DNA of 12,825 nucleotides. It comes from GCA-2746795 sp964643965. GTDB taxonomy: Bacteria > Chloroflexota > Anaerolineae > Promineifilales > Promineifilaceae. Shown piece by piece: positions 1 through 5,676 of this stretch. A model generated the notes under the pieces. The model ran no database searches. It saw only the letters and a list, made by a program, of their open reading frames with translations, and had not been told where the DNA came from. Made by a program: the position numbers and the translations under genes. Every line of letters begins with the position of its first letter. Positions within the stretch are counted from its first letter, which is position 1. The stretch is taken from contig CAZXVH010000133.1 of assembly GCA_964643965.1 (NCBI GenBank), forward strand, positions 1 through 12,825, written 5' to 3'.

Positions 1-3
1 AGG

Positions 4-43
4 GCAAATTAGAGATTTGCTCAATCTCCACTCTCTAATTTGC
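4..43. terminator. Hairpin at the 3' end of the polyferredoxin gene
   Basis: Perfect 12-bp inverted repeat: GCAAATTAGAGA at 4-15 and its complement at 32-43, separated by 16 bases. The stop codon of the minus-strand polyferredoxin gene (35-37) lies inside the right arm. No clear T-tract follows within the window, so it may be a terminator, a 3' stabilising hairpin or a small repeat cut by the window edge. Confidence 0.4.
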
Positions 44-883
44 ATGTGATTTTACTTTCGTTCCTAATTCTATCATAATCGTCTCCGGGCGGGCGCAGGT
101 TTCCACGCATTCCAGGCAGCGAATACATTCGACGTCGCGGGTGTTGGCGCTGACCTCAATAATGTCCATGGGACATTCCACATCACAACGGCCGCATTTA
201 TTGCACCGTTCCTGATCGACGACGATGTGGAGAGGGGAGAACTTGTTGGTCACGGCGATCAGAGCGCCCAGCGGACATAGATATTTGCACCAAAAGCGCT
301 CTACCAGCAGCGAGGTAACGATGAAGATGATGAGAACGCTCCACAGCAAGGGCGTCTTGAGTTGAAAGCTGAAAACGGCGCGAACGGGACAGAGAAAATG
401 TAGGGGTGGATAAACGGCCGTTACACTCACCCATACAATCAGCCCCAAAATGAGATACTTGGCATAGCGCAGCCACCTGTCGGCCGTGGGCGGCAGCTTG
501 ATGGGAAAACGCGCCTTACTCTTTTTGCCGCGAATATGCCGTTTTTCGCCGCTCAGTCGGCGAGCCAGCCAGGCCAGCCCATCTTGCACCGCCCCCAGGG
601 GACAGAGCCAACCGCAAAAGGCGCGGCCAGCCAGTAGGGAAACGCCCACCACGCCCAGTAACAGGGAAAAGTTGAGCAGATTGGTCGTCTTCAGCGTCTG
701 TCCGGTCAGGAGATAGGGCAGCAATGTTTCCACGCCGCCAAAAGGGCAAAAGGCGTCGAAGGAGCCTCCGCTTGAGGCTTCACCAGGCATGACGTGGCGC
801 AGGCCGATCAAGAGGGTTCCCAAAACGGCCGTTCCTTGCAGCCAGCGTCGAGATCGGGTGAGGGAGGGAGGGCGGGTTTTCAT
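35..883 (-). CDS. NapH/NosR-type membrane polyferredoxin (4Fe-4S)
   Basis: A 282-residue membrane iron-sulfur protein of the NapH / NosR C-terminal type (COG0348-like), a family that passes electrons between the quinol pool and periplasmic reductases. Hydrophobic segments lie near residues 14-30, 68-88, 138-160 and 178-198. Cysteine motifs between them are FCPFGG (45-50), CGWLCPLG (90-97), CPVR (165-168) and CKYLCPLG (199-206). The C-terminus has two classical 4Fe-4S motifs, C227-x2-C230-x2-C233-x3-C237-P and C253-x2-C256-x2-C259-x3-C263. Its ATG overlaps the stop of the upstream 57-codon gene in an ATGA arrangement, so the two are probably translationally coupled. No napG, napA, nosZ or FMN-binding NosR domain is visible nearby, so the usual partner is missing. 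Related families such as CcoG/RdxA are less likely because of the paired CxxxCP motifs. Family is fairly certain; the electron acceptor is unknown. Confidence 0.87.
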   Translation of the reverse strand: MKTRPPSLTRSRRWLQGTAVLGTLLIGLRHVMPGEASSGGSFDAFCPFGGVETLLPYLLTGQTLKTTNLLNFSLLLGVVGVSLLAGRAFCGWLCPLGAVQDGLAWLARRLSGEKRHIRGKKSKARFPIKLPPTADRWLRYAKYLILGLIVWVSVTAVYPPLHFLCPVRAVFSFQLKTPLLWSVLIIFIVTSLLVERFWCKYLCPLGALIAVTNKFSPLHIVVDQERCNKCGRCDVECPMDIIEVSANTRDVECIRCLECVETCARPETIMIELGTKVKSHAN

Positions 884-1053
884 GAGATAAAGAGAGAAAC
901 GGCCGTTTGCAAGGTTGTCAGCAATGGCACAACCGCGTTATGCCCGCCACCACCGCCATGCGCGGGCCGGAAGCCCAACAACAGACCCAAAAGGACGAAC
1001 GCCACAAACGTGACCACGATGATAATGGGAAAATGCTGCCTCTTGATCTTCAT
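880..1053 (-). CDS. Small one-pass membrane protein coupled to the polyferredoxin gene
   Basis: A 57-residue open frame starting MKIKRQHFPIII. It has a basic N-terminus, one hydrophobic stretch (about residues 9-28), then a Gly/His-rich linker (AHGGGGGHN, 31-39) and a hydrophobic C-terminus. Its TGA (880-882) overlaps the ATG (881-883) of the polyferredoxin gene, the strongest sign that it is real. The sequence before the ATG contains AGGCAAGCAGG, only a weak ribosome binding site. It carries one AACGGCCGTT palindrome (898-907), read in the TAV frame as in the neighbouring genes. I do not recognise the family. A structural or assembly subunit for the downstream iron-sulfur protein is an inference from gene order only. 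Confidence 0.6.
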   Translation of the reverse strand: MKIKRQHFPIIIVVTFVAFVLLGLLLGFRPAHGGGGGHNAVVPLLTTLQTAVSLFIS

Positions 1054-1077
1054 CCTGCTTGCCTTTCTTCTCCCCCT

Positions 1078-1113
1078 TAGACGTTCAACTTCTCAAAGGA
1101 AGTTGAACGTCTA
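1078..1113. repeat. Perfect 15-bp hairpin between two genes
   Basis: Left arm TAGACGTTCAACTTC at 1078-1092, loop TCAAAG at 1093-1098, and the exact complement at 1099-1113. It fills the gap between the third membrane protein gene (stop at 1136) and the small membrane protein gene (start at 1053). No T-tract follows on either strand, so it fits an mRNA processing or stability hairpin, or a dispersed palindromic element, better than a terminator. Confidence 0.7.
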
Positions 1114-1135
1114 GGTTAAGGAGACTGCTGAATAA

Positions 1136-1966
1136 TCAGGATGCTTCTTGCTCGCCGACAATCAACCTTTGTGTGCCGGGTAACAAAATCACAATGAGCA
1201 AAATCGTGCTGATGATGGGCGCGGGCAAAAACATGGAGAAGCGTCCCACTTCCGTCACATTGTAAATGCCCATGGGATACCCGCCGATTATCGACATGCT
1301 GGCGGCAAAGACGCCCAACGCCACCGCCCACGGTTTGCGCAGGATGGCGGCAAAGATGAAGCCGGCCCAGGCCGCTGCGCCCCACCAGTTCACCTGCTGC
1401 GACATCACATACATGCCATTCCAAAAAGCATCTGTGCTGGAAAGGATATTCCCCGGCTCTTGGAAGGTGGTTTGGAATTTAGAGATGGGGGCCACGCCGT
1501 CAATGAAGGTCAGCACATAAGCCAACCCCGCCACAAACGTCAGGCCGATAAGCTTGTTCTCCACGCCGCCAACGAAGAGCATACCAAACCACATCACCGC
1601 CCCCAAGCCGAAAACGATCACAGTCGGCACGGGTAGACCACTGTCACCGGCCGGGATCATGGGGAAGAAGCCAGCCAGCAGCAGAATGGTGGCCGCCACC
1701 ACGCCCCAGAACCAGGCCCACGACCGTTTTGTCAGGAAGCCGTATAAAACCGAGGCGCTTAACGCCCCGGCCGCGATGCCAAACCAGCCCAGCACCGCAT
1801 AAACGACGCGTACCGTATTGCTCTCTTCCCACGAACCTGCATTAAAATGGGTGGAGATGACTGCGTTGTAAGTATCCGCCAGGAGATAGAGCGTTAATAT
1901 CCCAGCGATGATGCCGATGACGGCTAAAACTGCGCCTAATGTGTAATTATCTTTGAGTTTTTTCAT
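1136..1966 (-). CDS. Polytopic membrane protein, distant member of the local paralogue family
   Basis: A 276-residue integral membrane protein with about eight hydrophobic segments (near 9-30, 53-78, 84-104, 111-133, 138-157, 193-209, 213-230 and 248-265). I do not recognise a named family. It matches the two other membrane proteins of this block in length and segment pattern. It also shares the stretch around residues 101-130 (FFPMIPAGDSGLPVPTVIVF), which lines up with the P-x(n)-G-(F/L)-P segment of both. A VNWWGAAAW stretch (192-200) resembles VNWVAAV in its upstream neighbour. It lacks the TLDYLYGSL motif of the other two. The start chosen is ATG at 1964-1966 with AGGAGA at 1972-1977. An upstream in-frame ATG would add only residues translated from a repeat. 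No cofactor-binding motif is visible. Confidence 0.75.
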   Translation of the reverse strand: MKKLKDNYTLGAVLAVIGIIAGILTLYLLADTYNAVISTHFNAGSWEESNTVRVVYAVLGWFGIAAGALSASVLYGFLTKRSWAWFWGVVAATILLLAGFFPMIPAGDSGLPVPTVIVFGLGAVMWFGMLFVGGVENKLIGLTFVAGLAYVLTFIDGVAPISKFQTTFQEPGNILSSTDAFWNGMYVMSQQVNWWGAAAWAGFIFAAILRKPWAVALGVFAASMSIIGGYPMGIYNVTEVGRFSMFLPAPIISTILLIVILLPGTQRLIVGEQEAS

Positions 1967-1973
1967 GGTGACT

Positions 1974-2159
1974 CTCCTATGTATCTGGGAGCGCGGACAG
2001 CTTGTCCGCCCGTTGCGGTCTAGCAAACCACGCCCCATTTTCATTCATGGTGAAGTTGTAACTAAACTCCTGTGTAACTGGGAGCGCGGACAGCTTGTCC
2101 GCCCGTTGCGGTCTAGCAAACCACGCCCCATTTTCATTCATGGTGAAGTTGTAACTAAA
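1974..2159. repeat. Two tandem 93-bp repeats with GCGGACAGCTTGTCCGC hairpin
   Basis: Two nearly identical 93-bp copies (1974-2066 and 2067-2159) fill the space between two membrane protein genes. Each holds the hairpin core GCGGACA-GCT-TGTCCGC (first copy near 1992-2008), a CGTTGCGGTCTAGCAAACC flank and an ATTTTCATTCATGG stretch. On the minus strand each ends in AGGAG. In the first copy this is the ribosome binding site of the downstream gene; in the second it has no start codon at a usable distance. The upstream gene's stop codon (2155-2157) lies inside the second copy. A third, shorter copy sits at about 12196-12246. Confidence 0.9.
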
Positions 2160-3048
2160 CTTGATGGATGGCGGCCTGATCGGAAACGGCCGTTTCTCTG
2201 CCAGCATCCGTCTCTACCTCAACATTCAGCAAACGCTGCTTGAAATACGGCACGACCAGGAACACCAGCGTGCCCAGCGCCAACAGCGAACCGTACAAAT
2301 AATCCAACGTCTTCATACGGAAAAACTGCGTGGGGGCGTCAATCGCCAGAATGGCTACTGTGCCGATAAACGCCAGCCACCAGCCGCGCCGTTTGCCGAT
2401 AGCCAACAGCGGAATGGAGATAAACAGTAAGACGGCCGCTACCCAATTCACCTCTCCCGCCCAGTTAAAAAGCCACCAGGTAAAATCTTTATACAACGGG
2501 TAGCCAGGGCGAGTGGCCATGGTGCGCTGCGCCCCAATGCCGATGGTAAAGGCATGGGTGGTGAGCATCCCGATGAAAGTCAACGCCCCAAAGCGCGTCC
2601 ATTTCTGCATCTTTTCTCCCTGATAGAGGAAGATGAAGCTCCAGAAACCGGCCAGCCCAATCAGCGAAATAATGATTGGCAGCGGGAAGCCTTCCACCCA
2701 GCTCACATACGGCAGAAACATAAACATGCCGCCAATGGCGGGCAGCGCCAGCAGCGTTATTGCCAGCGGATACGTCCACCCTTCCCCCTTCTTAATCTCC
2801 TGCGAGATAAGAATCAGGGCGATGCCCCCTACAAAAATGACCGCCCGCCACGCGGGATAGAAAAAGTCGAACAGAGGAACGCCGCTGGAAAAAGTGGGGT
2901 TGCCCGCCTCAATATGGGCGAGCAGCCCAATCAAGACACGCGCCAGCGATGTTTGTACAATGAAAGGAATAATCGTTGCCATGAGCAGCCCCGCCCCAAT
3001 GGCAATCCAGGACATGATCTTGCGGTTTTTTTCTGCTGTTGCTAACAT
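2155..3048 (-). CDS. Polytopic membrane protein, paralogue of the 4435-5349 product
   Basis: A 297-residue membrane protein with about eight hydrophobic segments (near 12-33, 60-82, 93-114, 121-141, 150-170, 195-216, 222-236 and 247-268). It is clearly related to the product of 4435-5349: ALPAIGGMFMFLP (101-113) matches AVPAMGGAYMIVP, TLDYLYGSL (247-255) is identical, and the C-terminal PYFKQRLL resembles PVFKTRLL. I do not recognise the family and see no haem-ligand pattern or nucleotide-binding motif. The frame stays open upstream to 3201, but that extension runs through a palindromic repeat. The ATG at 3046-3048 has AGGAGG six bases upstream and is preferred. The gene has its own upstream cassette (CRP-like box 3187-3202) and probably heads a transcript running through the next three genes. 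Confidence 0.8.
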   Translation of the reverse strand: MLATAEKNRKIMSWIAIGAGLLMATIIPFIVQTSLARVLIGLLAHIEAGNPTFSSGVPLFDFFYPAWRAVIFVGGIALILISQEIKKGEGWTYPLAITLLALPAIGGMFMFLPYVSWVEGFPLPIIISLIGLAGFWSFIFLYQGEKMQKWTRFGALTFIGMLTTHAFTIGIGAQRTMATRPGYPLYKDFTWWLFNWAGEVNWVAAVLLFISIPLLAIGKRRGWWLAFIGTVAILAIDAPTQFFRMKTLDYLYGSLLALGTLVFLVVPYFKQRLLNVEVETDAGRETAVSDQAAIHQV

Positions 3049-3083
3049 GCGATGCCTCCTGCACTCAGATAGAAAAAATGTAT

Positions 3084-3157
3084 CTATACAGGGGAGCCTG
3101 AGCCTGTCGAAGGCGAAACCAGGCTCCGGCAGGCTCAGTCTTCGTCTGCCCGTATAG
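3084..3157. repeat. 74-bp imperfect palindrome in the leader of the membrane protein gene
   Basis: Outer arms CTATAC (3084-3089) and GTATAG (3152-3157) enclose inner arms CTGAGCCTG (3098-3106) and CAGGCTCAG (3130-3138). A third pairing option is GAGCCTG (3094-3100) with CAGGCTC (3120-3126). The segment includes GAGCCTGTCGAAGGC, a sequence type often seen in dispersed intergenic palindromes. It lies in the putative 5' leader of the gene starting at 3048. Confidence 0.7.
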
Positions 3158-3168
3158 TTACAAAAAAA

Positions 3169-3174
3169 ATTATA
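3169..3174 (-). promoter_or_regulatory. Possible -10 element (TATAAT)
   Basis: The minus strand reads TATAAT here, the exact -10 consensus, 23 bp downstream (centre to centre) of the CRP-like palindrome at 3187-3202. A class II activated promoter would need about 32 bp. If this is the real -10, the palindrome would overlap the -35 region, which suits repression or an unusual geometry. The region is A/T-rich, so a chance match is possible. Confidence 0.35.
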
Positions 3175-3186
3175 AAATGGGTCATA

Positions 3187-3202
3187 TGTGAAATCTATCA
3201 CG
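3187..3202 (-). promoter_or_regulatory. CRP-like palindrome upstream of the 2155-3048 gene
   Basis: TGTGA-AATCTA-TCACG, one mismatch from the CRP-type consensus TGTGA-N6-TCACA. It lies about 140 bp upstream of the ATG at 3048, between the terminator of the preceding unit and this gene. The same box, the same flanking block CTTTAGGCAAAT (3224-3235) and the same 37-base offset recur at 4318-4366. Two Crp/Fnr-family regulators are encoded at 5677-7073. Confidence 0.65.
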
Positions 3203-3256
3203 AATTGGGTTTAAAAGATTTAGCTTTAGGCAAATGAGCATTGGATTGAGGGAAAA

Positions 3257-3290
3257 CAAAACGCCCAAAGTTTGAGAGCTTGGGCGTTTT
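3257..3290 (-). terminator. Terminator of the FmdE-like lipoprotein gene
   Basis: Inverted repeat built on AAAACGCCCAA and TTGGGCGTTTT around an 11- to 12-base loop, 33 bases past the stop codon of the lipoprotein gene (3323). The T-tract on the minus strand comes from the AAAAC arm. It is nearly the same hairpin as the one at 4377-4408. Confidence 0.8.
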
Positions 3291-3322
3291 GCCTGAAGTG
3301 TAGAAAGCCAGCTCAATTATTC

Positions 3323-4171
3323 TTATTCATACTTTGTGACTGTAAAGAAGCCATCCATGGAATCTGCATGTTCTAGCACAAACTTGGCCCGATCATTCCA
3401 GTATTGGATATAGTCGGCAGCCTCTTCTGGCGTCGCTTCACCGGCAGCCACTTTCTTGCCCATCGCCTGGCGGGCAGGCGTAGGCAGCGGCGTAATAACG
3501 ACCAGATTGAACTTGACGCCAACACTTTCGCCGGTATCCAGACGTGTGAACACCCATTCTCTCATGGGGGGCAGTTGCCCGGTTGGTTCTTCTGAATAAA
3601 CCATCTTGTTTTGGCGAATAAAGACAGTATCTGTTTCTCCAAACTCGGCGCCTATGAAACCCGTTTTGGGCGCGGCCCCTGTGACGAAGGTAATAATCTC
3701 GCCAAATACGCCCACGAACCATTCATCCTCTGCGCCCGGCGCTTCTACGGCAATTTGACCGCGCACAGGAATCTCGCCATCGGGATAAAGCGCTTCCAAC
3801 GCTTTGCGGGTGATGACCCAGGCGCCTGTGGTAGCGCCGCAGGAGTGACCGGCTAATTTAACGGCCTCTTCATAATAATAGGGAACTGGCTCTTGGGATT
3901 GCCCAAAAATCTCAAAATAAGGTTCCATCATCATAATCGGGGGAACGGCCGTAATATAATCTTGATCCCACGAAAATTCACTGTTTGCATCAGCAGCCAC
4001 CTCTTCAACAACGGCCGTTTCTCCTTCAGTGGCCGGGTCTGCTATCGCTGCGCCTTCAACTACCGCTGCTTCTGGTGGGGCCGTTACTGGCTCTGAGGGA
4101 GCGGCCGTACAGGCCAGCAATGATCCCGCCAGGACGATCACCAATACAAAAATAAGAGAGAATTTCTTCAT
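3323..4171 (-). CDS. Secreted lipoprotein with an FmdE-like domain
   Basis: A 282-residue exported protein. The lipoprotein signal peptide has a KK N-terminus, a hydrophobic core at 5-19 and a lipobox SLLAC with the lipidated cysteine at 21. A low-complexity Ala/Glu/Pro/Val linker follows to about residue 65. The folded part contains AGHSCGATTGAW (107-118) followed by a helix-like RKALEALYP. This resembles the H-x-C signature and helix at the start of FmdE-family domains (formylmethanofuran dehydrogenase subunit E; PF02663), where a cytoplasmic version in this window has HHHLCP. I see no C-terminal zinc ribbon. The C-terminal part (about 230-282) looks helical and acidic. AAGGAG at 4179-4184, seven bases before the ATG, supports the start. 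Family assignment rests on one motif and is moderate; the function outside the membrane is unknown. Confidence 0.7.
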   Translation of the reverse strand: MKKFSLIFVLVIVLAGSLLACTAAPSEPVTAPPEAAVVEGAAIADPATEGETAVVEEVAADANSEFSWDQDYITAVPPIMMMEPYFEIFGQSQEPVPYYYEEAVKLAGHSCGATTGAWVITRKALEALYPDGEIPVRGQIAVEAPGAEDEWFVGVFGEIITFVTGAAPKTGFIGAEFGETDTVFIRQNKMVYSEEPTGQLPPMREWVFTRLDTGESVGVKFNLVVITPLPTPARQAMGKKVAAGEATPEEAADYIQYWNDRAKFVLEHADSMDGFFTVTKYE

Positions 4172-4250
4172 TACCTATCTCCTTGTCCAACCTATATGAG
4201 AATTAAAGGGCTGTGATTATTTAAAAACGGCTGCGAACGCTGTTAGCGAG

Positions 4251-4264
4251 AGTCCACCTGGACT
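4251..4264. repeat. Short palindrome in the lipoprotein gene leader
   Basis: AGTCCA-CC-TGGACT, a perfect 6-bp inverted repeat about 80 bases upstream of the lipoprotein start codon. A small CGCT-GTT-AGCG hairpin lies next to it. Both could structure the 5' leader. The rest of the gap 4172-4434 holds the CRP-like box at 4318-4333 and the terminator at 4377-4408; I see no small gene in it. Confidence 0.4.
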
Positions 4265-4317
4265 GGCGTTGTAATCTCATATTTTGATAGCAGCCACAGT
4301 TTGTCCAACGTCGCTTA

Positions 4318-4333
4318 TGTGAAATATATCACA
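4318..4333 (-). promoter_or_regulatory. CRP-like palindrome upstream of the lipoprotein gene
   Basis: TGTGA-AATATA-TCACA, a perfect match to the CRP-type consensus half-sites. It lies about 150 bp upstream of the lipoprotein ATG. The block CTTTAGGCAAAT follows at 4355-4366, starting exactly 37 bases from the first T of the box, as in the copy at 3187-3235. I could not place a convincing -10 at the standard class I or class II distances. Confidence 0.7.
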
Positions 4334-4376
4334 AAAGGGACGGTATGGATTTGACTTTAGGCAAATAGGCCAAAGC

Positions 4377-4408
4377 AAAACGCCCAAAGCATCAACTTTG
4401 GGCGTTTT
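4377..4408 (-). terminator. Terminator of the 4435-5349 membrane protein gene
   Basis: Perfect 13-bp stem: AAAACGCCCAAAG at 4377-4389, loop CATCAA, and the exact complement at 4396-4408. It begins 26 bases past the stop codon of the upstream gene and ends in TTTT on both strands. It may work in both directions, but only the minus strand has a gene here. Confidence 0.88.
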
Positions 4409-4434
4409 GGGTGACAAATAGGAGAGCCAAACGA

Positions 4435-5349
4435 TTATGCGGGTTTTGGTTGCAAACTTTCTTCCGTTTCTGGAGTCGGATTCTCGCTGTAAACGGTCAG
4501 CAAGCGTGTCTTGAAAACGGGGATGAGCAGCATGATGACGATGCTCAAACCCATGAGCGAGCCATACAGGTAATCGAGCGTGGCATGACGCACGTAATGG
4601 GTGGCGCCGCTAACCACCAGGGCGACCAATCCCCCGATCATGGCGGCATACCAACCGGATTCCAGGCGACGGCCGAGCAGGTAAATAGCAGCAATGGTCA
4701 ACAAGGCGCTCACCCACAGACCCAGCCAACCGAAATAGGTGATGGCGATGCCTTCCCCAAATAAGGGGCGCGAGGGATGGCCATACAGGATGCGGAAGGC
4801 GGCGTGTCCATTGGCAAAAGCTTCAGCCGAAGAAACGCCCAGCATCAGAAAGACCAGGAAATCGACTATTTTCTGCGTCACGTCGCCCTTGTCGGCCAGG
4901 AGCAGGGTGAAGTAGGGGATCAGGCCAATGGCCATGATGGTAACGGCCGGGGGGAAGCCACCTTCGGCCGTGCCCACAAAATTCATCCAGGGCACGATCA
5001 TGTAGGCGCCGCCCATGGCCGGCACGGCCAGGCAGAGCAACGCCAGGCCACGCGCCCAGCTCTCACCCCGATAAAGGGGCCAGACGATCACCAACAAGGC
5101 CAGGCCAGCGATCACCGACATCGTACCCCAGAAGGGGAAGAAGAAGCTGACCAGCCAGGTTGTCAGGGTGAGTAAGGGTGCGCTGGGGTTGCCTTCAGCC
5201 GTGAATTTTACGATGCGGGCTTGCTGATAGGTGACAATGGGGTTCACCATATTGAAGGCGATGAAAGGAATAACCAGGATCATCAGAAGGGCAGCGAGAA
5301 CAATGACAACGATAACGGCCGTTCTGACTTGTTTAGAGGGGTGGATCAT
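4435..5349 (-). CDS. Polytopic membrane protein, first gene of the left block
   Basis: A 304-residue integral membrane protein with about eight hydrophobic segments (near 9-33, 65-90, 97-122, 132-152, 160-178, 204-226, 232-250 and 258-280). It is a clear paralogue of the product of 2155-3048: AVPAMGGAYMIVP (108-120) and TLDYLYGSL (257-265) are shared at equivalent positions. Four histidines (182, 191, 251, 255) lie in or near the later segments, but the paralogue does not conserve them as a set, so haem ligation is not supported. The start has a near-perfect AAAGGAGGT just upstream (about 5354-5363), which predicts strong translation. It is a single-gene unit closed by the hairpin at 4377-4408, and an FNR-like box sits about 100 bp upstream. 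I do not recognise a named family. Confidence 0.8.
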   Translation of the reverse strand: MIHPSKQVRTAVIVVIVLAALLMILVIPFIAFNMVNPIVTYQQARIVKFTAEGNPSAPLLTLTTWLVSFFFPFWGTMSVIAGLALLVIVWPLYRGESWARGLALLCLAVPAMGGAYMIVPWMNFVGTAEGGFPPAVTIMAIGLIPYFTLLLADKGDVTQKIVDFLVFLMLGVSSAEAFANGHAAFRILYGHPSRPLFGEGIAITYFGWLGLWVSALLTIAAIYLLGRRLESGWYAAMIGGLVALVVSGATHYVRHATLDYLYGSLMGLSIVIMLLIPVFKTRLLTVYSENPTPETEESLQPKPA

Positions 5350-5423
5350 GTAAAACCTCCTTTTTCAGATACAATAGGGTTTTTATAAACGAACGGTGAT
5401 GGTTCGTTTGGCTCTTGAGAAGA

Positions 5424-5429
5424 AGTTTA
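5424..5429 (-). promoter_or_regulatory. Possible -10 element at class II FNR distance
   Basis: The minus strand reads TAAACT, four of six matches to TATAAT. With the FNR-like box (5452-5465) centred at -41.5, the -10 hexamer would fall exactly on 5429-5424 and the transcript would begin near 5417. The match to consensus is weak; the spacing is the main argument. Confidence 0.35.
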
Positions 5430-5451
5430 CAAGAAATTGACCCATAACTCT

Positions 5452-5465
5452 TTGATATTTGTCAA
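5452..5465. promoter_or_regulatory. FNR-like box in the divergent intergenic region
   Basis: TTGAT-ATTT-GTCAA, one mismatch from the FNR/DNR-type consensus TTGAT-N4-ATCAA. It lies between the membrane protein gene (start 5349, minus) and the first Crp/Fnr gene (start 5677, plus), so it could control either or both. It is closer to the minus-strand gene, where a TAAACT hexamer stands at the class II distance. Confidence 0.6.
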
Positions 5466-5489
5466 GATCAGGATGATTTTTACCTAATA

Positions 5490-5653
5490 GGAAACGCGGT
5501 AAGAAACCGCGGCTACGAACCCCATTTTGTAGCCGAGGTATCCTTACCTCGCTACAGGGAAACGCGGTAAGAAACCGCGGCTACGAACCCCATTTTGTAG
5601 CCGAGGTATCCTTACCTCGCTACAGGGAAACGCGGTAAGAAACCGCGGCTACG
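5490..5653. repeat. 68-bp tandem repeat (about 2.4 copies) of opposed hairpins
   Basis: A 68-bp unit starting at 5491, 5559 and 5627; the third copy stops near 5653. Each full unit has hairpin CGCGGT-AAGAA-ACCGCG (5495-5511 in copy 1) and a second hairpin at 5529-5555 with arms GAGGTA and TACCTC flanked by GTAGC and GCTAC. Read on the opposite strand, the first hairpin is a sequence relative of the second. The array lies in the 327-bp gap 5350-5676, whose remaining contents are the FNR-like box and a ribosome binding site. It ends 23 bases before the Crp/Fnr start codon, so it would be in that gene's leader or next to its promoter. Confidence 0.9.
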
Positions 5654-5676
5654 GCCCTTGTTTTCAGGAGAGAAAG

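Noticed and set aside
1977..2207. Minus-strand frame coding for a peptide with two MNENGAWFARPQRADKLSALP units
   Set aside because: It is the translation of the tandem 93-bp DNA repeat, overlaps the end of a real gene, and has no ribosome binding site at a usable distance.
2554..3045. 163-codon plus-strand frame opposite the membrane protein gene
   Set aside because: Its composition (rich in Arg, Gln, Asn, Pro) is typical of the antisense of a membrane protein gene, and no start signal is present.
3049..3201. N-terminal extension of the 2155-3048 gene to an upstream ATG
   Set aside because: The extra residues come from a palindromic repeat and the promoter region; the ATG at 3048 has a strong AGGAGG.
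4435..5349. Assignment of the membrane proteins as cytochrome b or NarI-like subunits from their histidines
   Set aside because: The histidines are not conserved between the paralogues and do not lie in paired positions on facing helices.
5490..5653. CRISPR array
   Set aside because: The units are contiguous 68-bp copies with internal hairpins and no variable spacers; no cas genes are present.
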